From NCBI RefSeq assembly GCF_031877795.1, contig NC_133935.1, positions 53,139,330 to 53,203,329 on the forward strand: a DNA stretch of 64,000 nt, read 5' to 3'. The position numbers and the translations under genes are program-made. This stretch comes from Strix aluco (lineage: Eukaryota > Chordata > Aves > Strigiformes > Strigidae). The notes under the pieces were generated by a model. It did not search any database. It worked only from the letters and a program-made list of their open reading frames with translations, and was not told the DNA's origin. Shown here one piece after another: positions 51,668 through 63,705 of the stretch (position 1 is its first letter; each line of letters starts with the position of its first letter).

Positions 51668-52465
51668 ATGGGAAACAAACTCCAGGAAAATTATGATGTC
51701 GTGGCTATTACAGAAACATGGTGGGATGTGTCCCATGACTGGAGTGCGCCAGTCGATGGCTACAAGCTCTTTAGGAGGGACAGGCAAGGAAGGAGAGGCA
51801 GTGGGGTAACACTGTATGTTAGGGACTGTTATGATTGCTTTGAGTACAAGTGTAGTGAAGACAGGGTGGAGTGTCTTTGCGTTAGAATCAGGGGGAAGGC
51901 CAACAGGGCAGATGTTGTAGTAGGAGTCTACTATAGGCCACCCAACCAGGACAGAGAGGTGGATGAAATATTCTATAGGCACTTAGGAGAAATCTCACGA
52001 TCGCTTGCCCTTGTTCTTGTGGGAGACTTTAACTTCCCAGACATCTGCTGGAAATACAACACAGCAGAGCGGGACCAGTCCCGGGGATTCCTGGAATGTG
52101 TGGGAGACAACTTCCTGATGCAGCTGGTGAGTGAACCGACCAGAGAAGGTGCCCTGCTGGACCTCCTCTTTGTGAACAGAGGAGGACTGGTGGATGATGT
52201 GGCGGTTGGAGGCCGACTAGGGCACAGCGATCATGAAATAATAAAGTTATCTATTCTTAGAGAGGCCAGGAGAGGGCTAAGCAGAACTGACATCCTGGAC
52301 TTCCAAAGGGCTGACTTTGTCTTGTTTAGGCACCTGCTTGACAGGATCCCTTGGGAGACGATCCTGAAGGGTATAGACGTCCAGGAAGGCTGGGCACTCT
52401 TTAAGAAGGAAGTCTTAATGTCTCAGGAGCAGGCGGTCCCCAGGTGCTGTAAGAGAAGCTGGTGA
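51668..52465 (+). pseudogene. CR1 ORF2, apurinic-type endonuclease part
   Basis: A 265-codon open frame with the exonuclease-endonuclease-phosphatase fold motifs of LINE endonucleases, which nick target DNA to prime reverse transcription. Visible motifs: ITETWW with the catalytic Glu at residue 16, VYYRPP at 87-92, GDFNFPD with Asp 120 and Asn 122, and SDHE with Asp 188 and His 189. The true N-terminus is missing through 5' truncation, so the ATG is just the first Met. It stops at TGA 52463-52465, and the same frame then continues with 'RRPPWLNRELW', which shows that this stop is a mutation and not the natural end. Confidence 0.92.
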
Positions 52466-53029
52466 CAGAGAAGACCACCCTGGCTGAACAGGGAGCTTTG
52501 GCTGGAACTCAGGGAGAAAAGGAAAGCTTACAGCCTTTGGAAGAAGGGGCTAGTGACTCACAATGATTACAAAGAGGCTGTGAGGCTATGCAGGGCAGAA
52601 ATCAGGAGGTCTAAAGCCCAGCTAGAAATTAATCGGGCTTCAGCAATCAAGGATAACAAGAAATGTTTCTATAAATATGACAGTAGCAAAAGAAAGACCA
52701 GGGAGAGCCTCCATCCCCTGCTAGATGCAGGAGGAAACATGGTAACAAGTGATGAGGAGAAGTCTGAGGTGCTTAATGCCTTCTTTGCCTCAGTCTTTAA
52801 TAGCAAGACTGGCTGTATTGAGGGAATCCAGCCTCCTCAGCCAGAAGACAGAGACTGGGAGAACGACCCCCCCACAATCCAGGAGGAGACAGTCAGTGAC
52901 CTACTGCATCACATAGACACACACAAGTCTATGGGACTGGATGGGATACAGCCGAGGGTGCTGAAGGAGCTGGCTGAGCGGGGAGGTCCCGACAGATTGA
53001 AAACTGGCCAATGTGACGCCCATCTATAA
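52466..53029 (+). pseudogene. CR1 ORF2, linker between endonuclease and RT
   Basis: It continues in the frame of the endonuclease part after the premature TGA. It includes the conserved 'KKCFYKY' and 'DEEKSEVLNAFFASVF' segments and the 'HKSMGLDGIQPRVLKELAE' block that leads into the RT domain. After LAE the usual segment of roughly 15 codons is missing; the sequence resumes at the SGEVP position in another frame, and this frame ends at the stop at 53027-53029. The deletion plus a TGA at 52998 in the new frame disable the ORF. Confidence 0.88.
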
Positions 53030-54185
53030 GAAGGGTTGGAAGGATGATCCAGGAAATTACAGGCCTGTCAGCTTGACTTTGGTGCCCAGGAAGCTGATGG
53101 AGCAGATCATCCTGAGTACCATCATACAACACGTGCGGGACAACCAGATGATCAGGCCCAGTCAGCATGGGTTTATGAAAGGCAGGTCCTGCTTGACAAA
53201 CCTGATCTCCTTCTACAACAGGGCGACCTGCTTATTGGATGAGGGAAAGGCTGTGGATGTTGTCTACCTTGACTTCATTAAGGCCTTTGACACCGTTTCC
53301 CACAGCATTCTCCTGGCGAAACTGTCTGCTCACGGCTTGGATGATCGCACGCTTTGCTGGGTAAAAAACTGGCTGGATGGCCGGGCCCAAAGAGTTGTGG
53401 TGAAAGGAGTTAAATCCAGTTGGCGGCCGGTCACGAGTGGTGTCCCCCAGGGCTCGGTTTTGGGGCCACTCCTGTTTAACATCTTTATTGATGATCTAGA
53501 CAAGGGGATCGAGTGCACCCTCAGTAAATTTGCAGATGACACTAAGTTGGGTGGGAGTGTTGATCTGCTCGAGGGTAGGGAGGCTCTGCAGAGAGATCTG
53601 GACAGGCTGGAGCGATGGGCTCAGGCCAACTGTAGGAGTTTCAATAAGGCCAAATGCCGGGTGCTGCACTTCAGCCACAACAACCCCCAGCAGTGCTACA
53701 GGCTTGGGGAGGAGTGGCTGGAGAGCTGCCAGTCAGATAGGGACCTGGGGCTGTTGATTGACAGCTGGCTGAACATGAGCCAGCAGTGTGCCCAGGTGGC
53801 CAAGAAGGCCAATGGCATCCTGGCTTGTATCAGAAATAGTGTGGCCAGCAGGGACAGGGAAGTGATCTTACCCCTGTACTCTACACTGGTGAGGCCGCAC
53901 CTCGATTACTGTGTTCAGTTTTGGGACCCTCACTGCAAAAAGGACATTGAATTACTCGAGCATGTCAAGAGAAGGGCAACGAAGCTGGTGAAGGGTCTGG
54001 AGCACATGTCGTACAAGAAGCGGCTGAGGGAACTGGGGTTGTTTAGTCTGGAGAAGAGGAGGCTGAGGGGAGACCTCATTGCCCTCTGCAACTACCTGAA
54101 AGGAGGTTGCAGAGAGCTGGGTATGAGCCTCTTTAACCAACTAATAAGCGATAGGACAAGAGGGAATGGCCTCAAGTTGCAGTAG
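53013..54185 (+). pseudogene. CR1 ORF2, reverse transcriptase part
   Basis: A 390-codon frame with the LINE reverse transcriptase core: NYRPVSLT at 15-22, [10 protein letters not shown] at 51-60, YLDFIKAFD with the first catalytic Asp at residue 87, [17 protein letters not shown] at 142-158 and the FADD box at 173-176, which supplies the other two catalytic Asp residues. The C-terminal part keeps [15 protein letters not shown] and [14 protein letters not shown]. It ends early at TAG 54183-54185; the next bases in frame read [12 protein letters not shown], the normal C-terminal continuation. The catalytic residues are intact, but the ORF is separated from its endonuclease by a frameshift. Confidence 0.94.
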
Positions 54186-55804
54186 GGAAGGTTTAGACTG
54201 GATATTAGGAAGCATTTCTTTCCAGAAGGGGTTGTTAGGCGTTGGAATGGGCTGCCCAGGGAGGTGGTGGAGTCCCCATCCCTGGAGGTGTTCAAGAGTC
54301 GGATTGACATAGCACTGAGGGATATGGTGTAGTTGAGAATGGTCAGTGCTAGGTTAACGGTTGGACTAGATGATCTTCAAGGTCCTTTCCAACCTAGATG
54401 ATTCTGTGAAATTCTGTGAAAATTCTATATCACGAAGAGAGTTCAGAGGAAAAGTTTAATTAATTACATATTGGTACTATGAGTGGAGTCAGGAGACAAT
54501 TGCTGTGGAAGTATCATGTGTTTGAAAGTTTGGATTTGCCTCTGTTGTCTTTTTGATGATGAAAACATCTCTGATCCCAGAGTTGTTTCATTCTGCATCT
54601 TTCTTTTCCCCGTTTCCCAGTTTGTTTGGTTTGGGAATCAAAAAACCTTTGGTCTTAAGTTTTGGACAGGGTATCAGTAGCCTACAGAGTTCTGAGTTTT
54701 CCTTTTCTACTTTATGCCTGAACACCACAAAAAGCACAAAAAATAAGAGCAGAGACTTGCTGACATCAGGCTTGAAAGAGCAATGACAGTCATGGATCAT
54801 GGATTGAAGGAGACCTTCAAAAGAAAGAACCACTCCTTGCCGTAAGGAAGGTGAGAAGCCTGTGTGTGAAGGAGATGTCAGACTCGTAGACCTACCAGTA
54901 GGACTAGAAGTGAACCAGAAACCTGGCTCTATTTCTGGTGTCTTCGTCCTGGAGAAAAACAGTTTCACTTGAAATATTTCTGTATCTAACAGTTGCAAAG
55001 GTTCAAAAAAACGGATGTTCTTAATTCAGTGCAGTTGGGTGTTTAATGGTGAGAAAAGCACAGTCCCATTCATATCAGGGGATTTTTTTTAAGTGTAGCA
55101 TTCATCTTAAAATCATAATTACACTATTTTAAGTGATGTAATTGTTCATTACAGCCTGGCTAATTTCAGTAGTCAAATGAGTAGAAATTGAAGAAAAAAA
55201 ATCTTTTTTCTCTCTTTTTTCTTGTAGGAGTTACTGACTTTCTTTTGATATGTGCTTCTTAAAGTTGTCCAGCCTTATCCTAAAAGCCATAAAGCATGTA
55301 TCTTCTATCAGTTTCTGAGGAAGTTTATTACAGTCTTGATCTTTCAACTTTACTATCTTTTTTTTTTTTTTGCTTAAATTTTCTTCCACTCAGTGTCTTG
55401 ACATCATTGTTTCCTACAAGAGTTCCAAAAGTCCAAAGGAGTTTGGGAGGGCAGGAGCAGAAGTGCAAGAAACAAGGGATGATATGCCAGAAGTCATATG
55501 ATGGCAGTGGGTGAGTGGAGGGAAGAACAGGTGAAGCAACCACAAAGATTTGAGAAAATGTGAAAAAGGAGTCTGTGAGCTGTAGAGGCACGTAATGGAG
55601 ACTACCTGGTACGTGCTCAGATATGGACAGTCACACCTGCTTTGCCTGTGCTCAGATATGGCTGCCTCCAAGCCAGCTCTAATCTGGAAGCCATGTAAAC
55701 ACAAGATGGTCAAAGTAAACACCTATGAACCCTGTGTCTTGGCTTCAGCACTGCTCAGAAAGATATATCTGGCCCTAGCAGAGTGCTTTTTTCTCTTTAT
55801 ATGT

Positions 55805-56808
55805 TGTCCTGGTTTGAGCTCAGAGGGCAACTAAGCACCACGCAGCCACTTGCTCACTCCTTCCACCTCAGGAATGGGAAGGAGAAAATAAAACAAAAGC
55901 CTCAGGAATCGAGATAAGGACAGGGAGGGATGACTCACCCATTACATTCATGGGCAAAGGACAGAGTTGTTAGGGGAAGAAAAAGAAGATCAATTCAATT
56001 TAAATACCACCACCATTTCATTTAACAAACAGAGTAGGACAGTGAGAAGTATAACCATATCTTAAAAGCACCTTTCCCCCACCCCTCCCTTCTTTCCTGG
56101 CTCAGCTTTGCTCCCGATTTCTCTACCTCCTTCCCCCAGCAGTGCAGGAGGCAGGGAATAGGAGGTATGGTCAGCTCATCACTCGTTGTTTCTGCTGCTC
56201 CTTCCTCCTCAGGGGGAGGACTCCTTGCACTCTTACCCTGCTCCTGTCCAGAGACAGTCCTCCATGAACTTTCTCTGACATGAATCCTTCCCATGGACTG
56301 CAGCTCTTCCTGAGCTGCTCCAGCATGGGTCTTTGCCGTGGCTCGCAGTCCTCTCAGTGATGGACTGCTATGGCATGGGCTTCCCTCAGAGTCCTGGTGT
56401 TCTTCGGGTGGAGCCACCTGCTCTGGTGTGGGGTCCTCTATGGGCTGCAGGTCAGCATCTGCTCCACCGTGGACCTCCATGAGCTGCAGGGGCACAGCCT
56501 GCCCTCTCACCACAGGCTGCAGGGGAGTCTCTGCTCTGACACACCTCCTGCCCTCCTCCTTATTTCTTCCACTGACCTCGGTGTTTGCACAGGTGCCTCC
56601 CTCACAACCCCTACTCCTTCCAGGTTCCCCTTCTTAAATATGTTATCACAGATGTGTGGCCACCATTGCTAATTGGCTCAACCTTGGCCAGAGATGGGTC
56701 CAGCTTGGAGCTGGGGGAGCTTCGAGAAGCTTCTCACAGGAACCCCCTCTGTAGCCCCTTCCCCAGCTACCAAAAACCCCTGCCACACACACAAACCCAG
56801 CACACATA
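55805..56808 (-). mobile_element. Avian endogenous retrovirus LTR, probably solo
   Basis: A roughly 1-kb block begins with 'tgtcctggtttgagct', contains 'gagataaggacagggaggga', 'cacccctcccttctttcctg', 'gagggggaggactcctt'-like text, repeated 'ctccatgagctgcagg'-type units and 'cttcttaaatatgttatcac', and ends near 'ctaccaaaaacccctgccac' and 'aaacccagca'. This order matches an LTR family common in bird genomes, recalled from memory. The TATA-like TATTTAAG (minus strand, near 56634-56642) followed by the repetitive 'ctgcagccc..gaggacccc' region suggests transcription on the minus strand, antisense to LRIG3. No gag, pol or env sequence is next to it, so a solo LTR left by recombination is likely. 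The right boundary and any target duplication are uncertain. Confidence 0.7.
56633..56644 (-). promoter_or_regulatory. TATA-like element of the LTR
   Basis: On the minus strand this reads acatatttaaga, a TATA-like box in the position expected for LTR-driven transcription. Activity is unknown. Confidence 0.35.
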
Positions 56809-59800
56809 TCTCTGTAGTCTCTACCAAGAAACTCTGCTAAGGTTTCATTCGCCTGTTTGTGAGGCAAATTCAATATGTTCTGCCTCTCAGGGCTTAGTTG
56901 AAAGGCAGGAGATACCATATTAGTCCAGAATCACACAGATGTTAAAACAGTTATTTACATTTAACAGCTTTGGAGAATAGCCTGCATAGACACAGCTCTC
57001 CAAAACTGTCCTTCTAGACAACTTGTTTTTTACCAGGTTGTGCCACCTCCGGTCTACACATGCTCCTTGTCAGGATCATAGTGTAAGATAAGACTAAGAG
57101 GTTCCCAAAACACAGCAGATCAAGATCTACCTGGAAGAAAGAGTTATGCTGAAGGAGGAAGTACAACAGTATTTTTTTGTGCTGAGATTTTGAATAGAAA
57201 CAAAAGATAGGACTTCAGGTCTTAAACTGTTTCTGAGTTGGAGTTTCCATGTTACAGGTTCAGAGTAATGAAGCTTGCATAGATACTTAGGTAGAAAATG
57301 TTACAAATTGACAATCTTTATCAAAGGATACTTAGTCATACAATCTCAGATCTTTAAAAATTGTTCTTGTTTTTCAGCACATAAGAACTATTATGTCTAA
57401 ATGGTGTTAACTAGATCTTTAACAAAATGGATACGGAAGTTGCTGTCCTGCATTATATTTCCCCAGAGGCAAGGAAAATACAAGTCAATATGTCAGATAT
57501 GTTGTAGCTGTTATTTATATAGAAAGAATCTTGAGATTATGATTGATAGGGCTGTTATAGATGTTTTGGCCTAGTGGTGTGGTTAGTCATGAATGCTGAG
57601 AGGGAAAGCTAAGGTTTCTCTTACCCGTAATGAAAAACTGATACTCTGTTTTAAGCTGGTATTCACAGAGGCTTATGTAAAAATAATTAAATCAGTCTGC
57701 ATGCACTCTTGGATTGTTGAGGGGTTTTTTTTTTGCTTCAAGTCAGGGTGTAAGCACTCAAATTGCAAAAGGCATGTTCAAATTCATGGAGTTATTTTTG
57801 GTGGTTTTATCTGTGTTCCTCAGTGTGCCTGCTTTAGTTATAACAGGAGAAGTTGTAAGGAAGCTGCAGTGTGTTGCGTGTTGCTGTTCCTTGCATGTGA
57901 AGAAATTGTGATCACATCGCTGCAGGTCTGCTTCTGTGAGAACTTGATGCACTGGTTCTCTTGTTGCAGGGGATCTCTTGCTCTGATCTCCCCTTCAGGG
58001 TCTGTGAAACCAATGTGCAGCTCCTTTTGTCTGAGCACAGTAATAACAGTACTTTTCTGGAAAGTTGGGGGTTTTTTGGTTTTATTTTTTTTTCACAGTG
58101 AACAAACTTGTATGTCATTGTGCCGACACAGAGGATACTGTTTGTTTCTGCCTTGGCAATTAGATAGGCTTGCATTTTCAAACATGTCCTTCTTGACTGA
58201 TTTTGATGGTGATTTGGCAGTTATGAGGAAGCTAATACGTTGTCTTCAATTCTTTTCCTTCAGTGATGATTGTGAGGAAAAATCAAATTAGAATTGAAGT
58301 TTCTCTTTAGTTAAAGTTGGGCCTTAAAGTAGAACTATTTGGGTATGTTCAGCCCTGGATAATCTCTTTCCCTGTCTGAATTATGGCACTTAAATTTTTT
58401 TGAAGAGAAAACTGAACTAGGAGGTTGGAGCAGTAAGGAGTGAACCATTCAGTTATGTCACATTTGAGTAGCTTCTACAAATATAAGTAAGCAGGAGGGG
58501 ACAGTGAGGGCTGGTTTGTTTTTCATTGTGAGATGGACTAGGACTTTGATGCTTAGGTCTGTTTCACTGAACAAAAGAAGTTGCTTGCTCCCCACAATAT
58601 GACCTCACCATCTCCAAAAAAGAAAAATGTTCCCCGAAACAAACAAGCTGGGGTTTTTTGTTTGTTTGTTTTTGTTGTAACCTGGTCTGTGTCAGGTAAT
58701 TTACCAGTTAGTTTAAGTGCTAATCTGAAGGCTGTGTAAGAGTTTTATTCGGTTCCATTAGGTCCAACTAAACTTTGTAATACAGAGGCTATTATCCTGC
58801 CAGTTGTGAGGAATTTCTGTTTTATGGAGCAATGCTGACAAAGACAGCACTGTGCAAGCCGTCTCTATAACTGAACACTTTCACACTGCAATTTAGGAGG
58901 CGTGCAGTTCAGGAAATTGCTGGCTTCTGCTGGAGCACACTTTTACTGCAAGGAAAATTTTATTCGTCACTCAAGTAATTGGCAGTTTTAATACCTTGTT
59001 AGTAATTACCTTATAAACAAACTAATGCATAAAGGCAAGGCTCTATGACCTGTTATCTAACTCAGTCTTTTTTGGCCAGTGGAACTGACACATGGTGGTG
59101 GTGTTTGTTGTTGTTTTTTATTAAAGTAATTTGTTTCCATTTATTATAAATACTTTCAGCTAAGAGTTAAAAAAATGCAGTGTACCTCTACCAGACAGCC
59201 TGAGGAATGAAATACGATACAAGCGCAGCGTTGGAGGGGCTGCAGGATCACTTACCCATTCCCACATGTGGTCAGAAGGCCCATTAATCTAACTTCTGGT
59301 TCAGTTTTTGAGTAAGGACTTTTTGTCTTGAGCAGTAATCCCCCCACACCCCTTGAATATGTGAGGTTTGTCCATGCTATCCTAAAGGTATGGCTTACTA
59401 TTTGATTCAGAGCAAGTATTTCCAATAAAGGCAAACACCTTCCAGAATCAACATTCTTGTTGATAGTTTTACTGAAATTGCCTTGCCTGCAGTCTCTAGG
59501 AGCTGGGGAGAGCTCCTAATTTTGATCATTCTTCATACTAGGTACAGAATGTACCACAGCCAGAACTGACTTGAACTTCCCAAGGTAACAAGGATCATTT
59601 TGGGTTATATTCATTTAATTGGTTGTGATCTGTTTTCCCCTATGTACCATTAGCCCCAAATGAGTAACCCTATTAATGTTGCTGATGTGCGTGTATGATT
59701 CTGTATATTATGCAACTGGGATGGAAAAACTAGTAAGTTGCTGGGTATGAACGTGAAATATGATTGCTGGGAAAAGTACATTTAATTGGAAGTAACAGAA

Positions 59801-60542
59801 AGGGTGTTCCTTGTAGTGAACGAGGATGCCCACGTCTTTAAAGAGTAGCAGAGTTTTTGTTGTGGAATTGGTTGTGATGCTTAGATGAAGTTTGGTCAGA
59901 TGTGAGGTCCAGAAGCTCTGTAAGGAGCTTTAATAAACAGAAATTTTATTCTTTGCTAACTCACTAGAAAAATCTATAGGATGAAATACTAGGTCTAACT
60001 TGAAAATTATAGAATGTCTTTCTGAGGGGGCACACTGTCATCCATCTTTTCTAATCTAACTGTTTTTCTGGAAATTCAGTCTGATTTTCATGCTGTAGGA
60101 GTTTTCAAAAAAACAAAACACTATGTCTAGCTACTATGATGCTAATTTGGTTAAAATAGAAAACATCTCTAATCTCATTTCATTACAATGCTGTGACATA
60201 CTGTTCAATGCAAATAACAGATATTTCTACTGTTCAGAAATAGATGGTCATAGAGTTCTACATCTTGTTTTAAAAGCCATGAATTGCAGTAATTGGATTA
60301 TAATGCAACTTTTTAAATCTTGTTTGCTGGGAGTATGTTTTAAGACATATTGATGAATGCATTTATTTAGAACATTCCAATTTGTGATTTGAGATGCCTA
60401 GAGAACATACTTTATTGGTTTTCTTTGACTAGAAATTATTTTCAAGTGGGGGAATTAAGAACTAACTTCTGTCAATCATGTGTAGCTAACAAGTGTTTAC
60501 TCTGGAAATGACAGTCTTTTGACTACTGTCCTTAAATTTCAG

Positions 60543-60677
60543 GACCAGTAACAAGATTGCCAACATCTTCCCCGAACATCTGAAGCCGTTTCAGAGTCTA
60601 GAAACTTTGGACTTGAGCAACAACAACATATCAGAGCTAAAAATATCATCATTTCCATTGTTACCACTCAAGTATCT
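60543..60677 (+). CDS. LRIG3: LRIG3 coding exon 4: LRRs 3-4
   Basis: A 135-base exon (45 codons) with acceptor taaatttcag and donor gtaagt, phase 2 at both ends. It encodes residues 114-159: SNKIANIFPEHLKPF, then QSLETLDLSNNNISELK and PLLPLKYL. 'PEHLKxFQSLETLDLS.NNISEL' is the LRIG3 form of these repeats. By my recollection human LRIG3 is one residue shorter just before the KYL end (this bird has KISSFPLLPLKYL), a small length difference in the loop between repeats that needs an alignment to confirm. Confidence 0.95.
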
Positions 60678-61306
60678 GTAAGTAAAACTTAGTATTTTTT
60701 TCTTTCAGATTACTTTCAAAAAACTTGTTTGAAAACTTAGATTGGCAGCTGTTTGTTAAGGTATTAAAACTTCTTTCAATTAGACATGCATTAAATACTT
60801 ACTTCTGCTTTCACCTGTTGAGTTTAACCTGTACTAACTTGAATACATGAGTTGTAACAATGAGATGGTTTAGTTTATAAAAAATGAAGGTCATTATCTG
60901 AGTTGAAACAAATAGATGTGTTTCTTGAGAGAAATAATTATGTAACAAAATGAAATTAAGTTCCTGGCTGCGCTAGCCTTGAGTTACATGGAGTTTGGTG
61001 GACCATTTTGAATCTACCTTAATCCTCATTCAGTAATACTGCAATGCCAGAGCTATACAGAGTAAAAGTCATGGGGTTGCAATATGCTATCTTCTGCCAA
61101 TAATACACTCCTGCAGAGTAGAGCAAAATGTTGGTGATGAAATACTATTTGACCATAGACATAGCTGTCAAGAGCTCTAATTAATATGATAAATGAAATT
61201 CCATTTGTCAAGGAGTAGGCAGTGCAAGAGCTTTGTGTTTTACTACTTGGTATTAAGAATTTATTAAATAACTGTAAATTTAACCTTCTAGACATTGTTT
61301 CAACAG
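60678..61306 (+). other. LRIG3: LRIG3 intron 4 (629 bp)
   Basis: It begins with gtaagt and ends with 'tttcaacag'. AT-rich, with no other feature. The minus-strand open frame over its right end (61053-61376) is a chance frame that runs into the exon. Confidence 0.9.
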
Positions 61307-61450
61307 GTACATTAACAGTAACCGAATAACCTCCATGGAGCCTGGTACCTTTGACAATTTGTCTACCACACTTCAAGTATTGAAGCTGAACAGGAACAAA
61401 ATCTCAGCAATCCCTCAAAAGATGTTTAAACTTTCCCATCTGCAGCACCT
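61307..61450 (+). CDS. LRIG3: LRIG3 coding exon 5: LRRs 5-6
   Basis: A 144-base exon (two 24-residue LRR units), phase 2 on both sides, acceptor tttcaacag and donor gtaagt. It encodes residues 159-207: YINSNRITSMEPGTFDNL, a link STTLQVLKLNRNKISAI, then PQKMFKLSHLQHL. The 'SNR.TSMEPG.FDNL' and 'KMFKL..LQHL' signatures are those of LRIG3. Confidence 0.96.
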
Positions 61451-63705
61451 GTAAGTGCAACCTACAATTGACTAATTGTTTTCAGGTTTTCCAAACCACT
61501 GGCAGTGCTTGAACTTTAGCCTCTAATTTAACCAGAGGCAGAGTGAGACAGACACAGAAAACATTACTACAACCCTTACTAACTGAAGCTTTGTACTGAA
61601 CAAAACTAGTCATATATTGGCAAAATGTGAATAATCTTTGTGTTTAAAATCATGTTTGCCTATTAAAAGAAAAAAAAGGCTAGTGAAAGGGTAATAGTGG
61701 TATTCCTGTAAGAAAGCACTGGAAAAATACTAAGTGAAGTAAACTTATGTAGTTCACTACATCAGTCTCTTACTTATTTTTGTGCTTTCATGGTGAAACG
61801 AAGGGAATTAATTTGCTTTCAGAAGGCATGACAATAAGCAACATGCTTGAACAAATAGACCTCCATCAGCTTCACTGATACAATGCTGTCTGTAAATGTT
61901 TTACTGAATAAATAGTAGAAAAGTTATTTAATATGGATGAGGCTGGAGAAATATATTTTTCCTTTTTTTGTTTGGTTTTGAAACTTAGAGTGTGGAAATT
62001 TGAGAAGAGGATGGGCTGGCCCTGCACTTTGTCAAATCCTGAATAATCATTTTGCATATTAGATAGTTAAGAGTTTAAAAAATATGAGCTCTCTTAGGTT
62101 AATCTTGAAAGTGAAAGGTCATAAGAACAGTGAGGTGTTAGGATGCTTGACACATCTGGAAACAATGACTGTGTCTTTTTTTGTGTACAAATGCAGGAAG
62201 AGTTTGACTCAAGCCTCAGCAGAAAAGTGTGAGAGCAGTCCTGCAAAGCTCAGGATTTGTTAATGATCTTAGCAGACTTTCTGTTTTTCAGATTCAACTG
62301 AAATTTTGGAAGTTGGTGATATTGTTGTCTAAAAATAGTTCTACTTACTCGCAGTTTAATCGGTAGGCTGAGCTAGTTAAGTTAGGTAGCTAATCTGCAA
62401 TGAAGGCCAAAAATTTGTGTTATGACCTGAAAGAAGTATTCAGAAGAGGAGTGGGGAAGAACTGAAGGCTCTCCTTACTGAAAGTTCATCGCTACTTATG
62501 CACATTTAAACACAGGAGGAGGAGAAGGGTTCTCTATTGGGTATCTGTTATCAGGTAGGGTTTGTATCAAGCTGCCAGAGAGGAAAGCTGAATTCTTACA
62601 AGATTCACCAGACCATTCTTACAAGACTGAGACTCTGAAAAATAATTGTGGTGTAACTATGGAGAGAGAATTGCTTAGGCCTTTACTTCCCATGGGGAAG
62701 TAAATTTTGGAAGTAGGGGATTCTTCTTGGTTTGGTAGGATGCAAGTTGATGCATCTAAGACCTTCTTGAAGGGGCAAATGATCACTAAGTGTTGTATGA
62801 GGGCCTTAGTATTGTCTAATGCTGTCTCTTTATAGTATATATCAGTTGTTGCTAATAAATTTAATTTAGCAAATGATGGCTATTTAAAATTCATTGTTTT
62901 AAAACCAGTTAACATTGTTCTTTGTGTCTGTGTGAGGCTAGACTTCCCTGTTCACTGAGCTCAGAAAGTCAGAAAGCTGCTTGGGGTTGATACAGGGTTT
63001 GGACTTATAAAGGACCAAAGCCAAGAAAGTGTTATGGAGAGCAGGAAAATAGAAAATATTGAGTACTGCTGTCACTGCAGCTTGACCTCCAGCTAGTTAT
63101 GCCTTATAACTCCCTTCCAGGATACACACAGGTCGCAGCTTCTGACCTACAGGGGGTGTGTGTAGTGGCAGAAGGGTGAATGCCAAGATCGCTTTAGAAA
63201 GAGGGAAGGAACTGTTCATAACTAGTTATGGAGAATGAGGGAGGAATGTGTAATGAATGCTTGGCTCCAGATTAAGACAGACAGGGATCACCCAGGATAT
63301 TTAATTTTGCCTAGTTATCACAACTAAAACTTCTACCTTTTTCTTTCTGATTGATTATTGATTGCAATTATAAGCTAACCTTAACACCTCTACTGCTGGA
63401 TAAACACTAGGAACTTGCTTTAAATTTTGAATTTGCAAACAGGATTAGCCATGACATTCTAGGTCTACAAGGATTCTTTAAATCTGAATATCAAGGAACT
63501 ACCAAGTACTTATCTTCAGTATCAGAAAGGCAGAACAGTATTAGCATGGTTAAACATAATGTATTACAGTAAAATGTTTGATTTTTGCTACATCTTTTAT
63601 GTGCTAGAAAAGTATTTAAATAAGGTTTGTTTCCAGAGAGGGAAGAAATGTTTTTGGCATGCAGGTAAACTTACTCTGCTGTAACTGTAAATTTTATTGA
63701 TGCAG
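61451..63705 (+). other. LRIG3: LRIG3 intron 5 (2.3 kb)
   Basis: It begins with gtaagt and ends with 'attttattgatgcag'. AT-rich, with no mobile element or exon that I recognise. Confidence 0.9.

Larger units (their letters stand above)
51653..54425 (+). mobile_element. Long, 5'-truncated CR1 LINE with degraded ORF2
   Basis: A 2.8-kb non-LTR retrotransposon copy in the same orientation as LRIG3. It lacks the 5' UTR, ORF1 and the first residues of ORF2, starting near the 'SMGNK' point of the endonuclease, and runs to the CR1 3' end ('gatgatcttcaaggtcc' and then two 'attctgtgaa' units). ORF2 is easily read as endonuclease followed by reverse transcriptase but is interrupted by a TGA at 52463, a frame-changing deletion near 52976-52985, a TGA at 52998 and a TAG at 54183. 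It is therefore not autonomous. The few lesions make it one of the youngest identifiable insertions in the window. No clear target-site duplication is seen, which is normal for CR1. Confidence 0.95.
42589..60542 (+). other. LRIG3: LRIG3 intron 3 (18 kb)
   Basis: It begins with gtaagt and ends with 'cttaaatttcag'. It contains ancient repeat relics (42.82-43.02 kb), an antisense CR1 fragment, a long sense CR1 and an antisense LTR. The stretches between (43.0-44.67, 45.04-51.65, 54.43-55.80 and 56.81-60.54 kb) are AT-rich with poly-T runs (for example 16 T at 43317-43332) and hold no recognisable exon. The exon on each side joins in frame with nothing missing relative to LRIG3 of other vertebrates, so no skipped exon is expected inside. 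Confidence 0.9.

Noticed and set aside
53330..54310. Minus-strand frames over the CR1
   Set aside because: They are shadows of the sense reverse transcriptase and the CR1 3' end.
54588..54998. 136-codon minus-strand frame after the CR1
   Set aside because: No recognised family and it overlaps frames on the other strand; no sign of selection visible.
56022..56513. 163-codon minus-strand frame
   Set aside because: It lies inside the LTR and is made of its repeated 'ctgcagccc' type units. Similar spurious proteins are predicted from this LTR in other birds; no retroviral domain is present.
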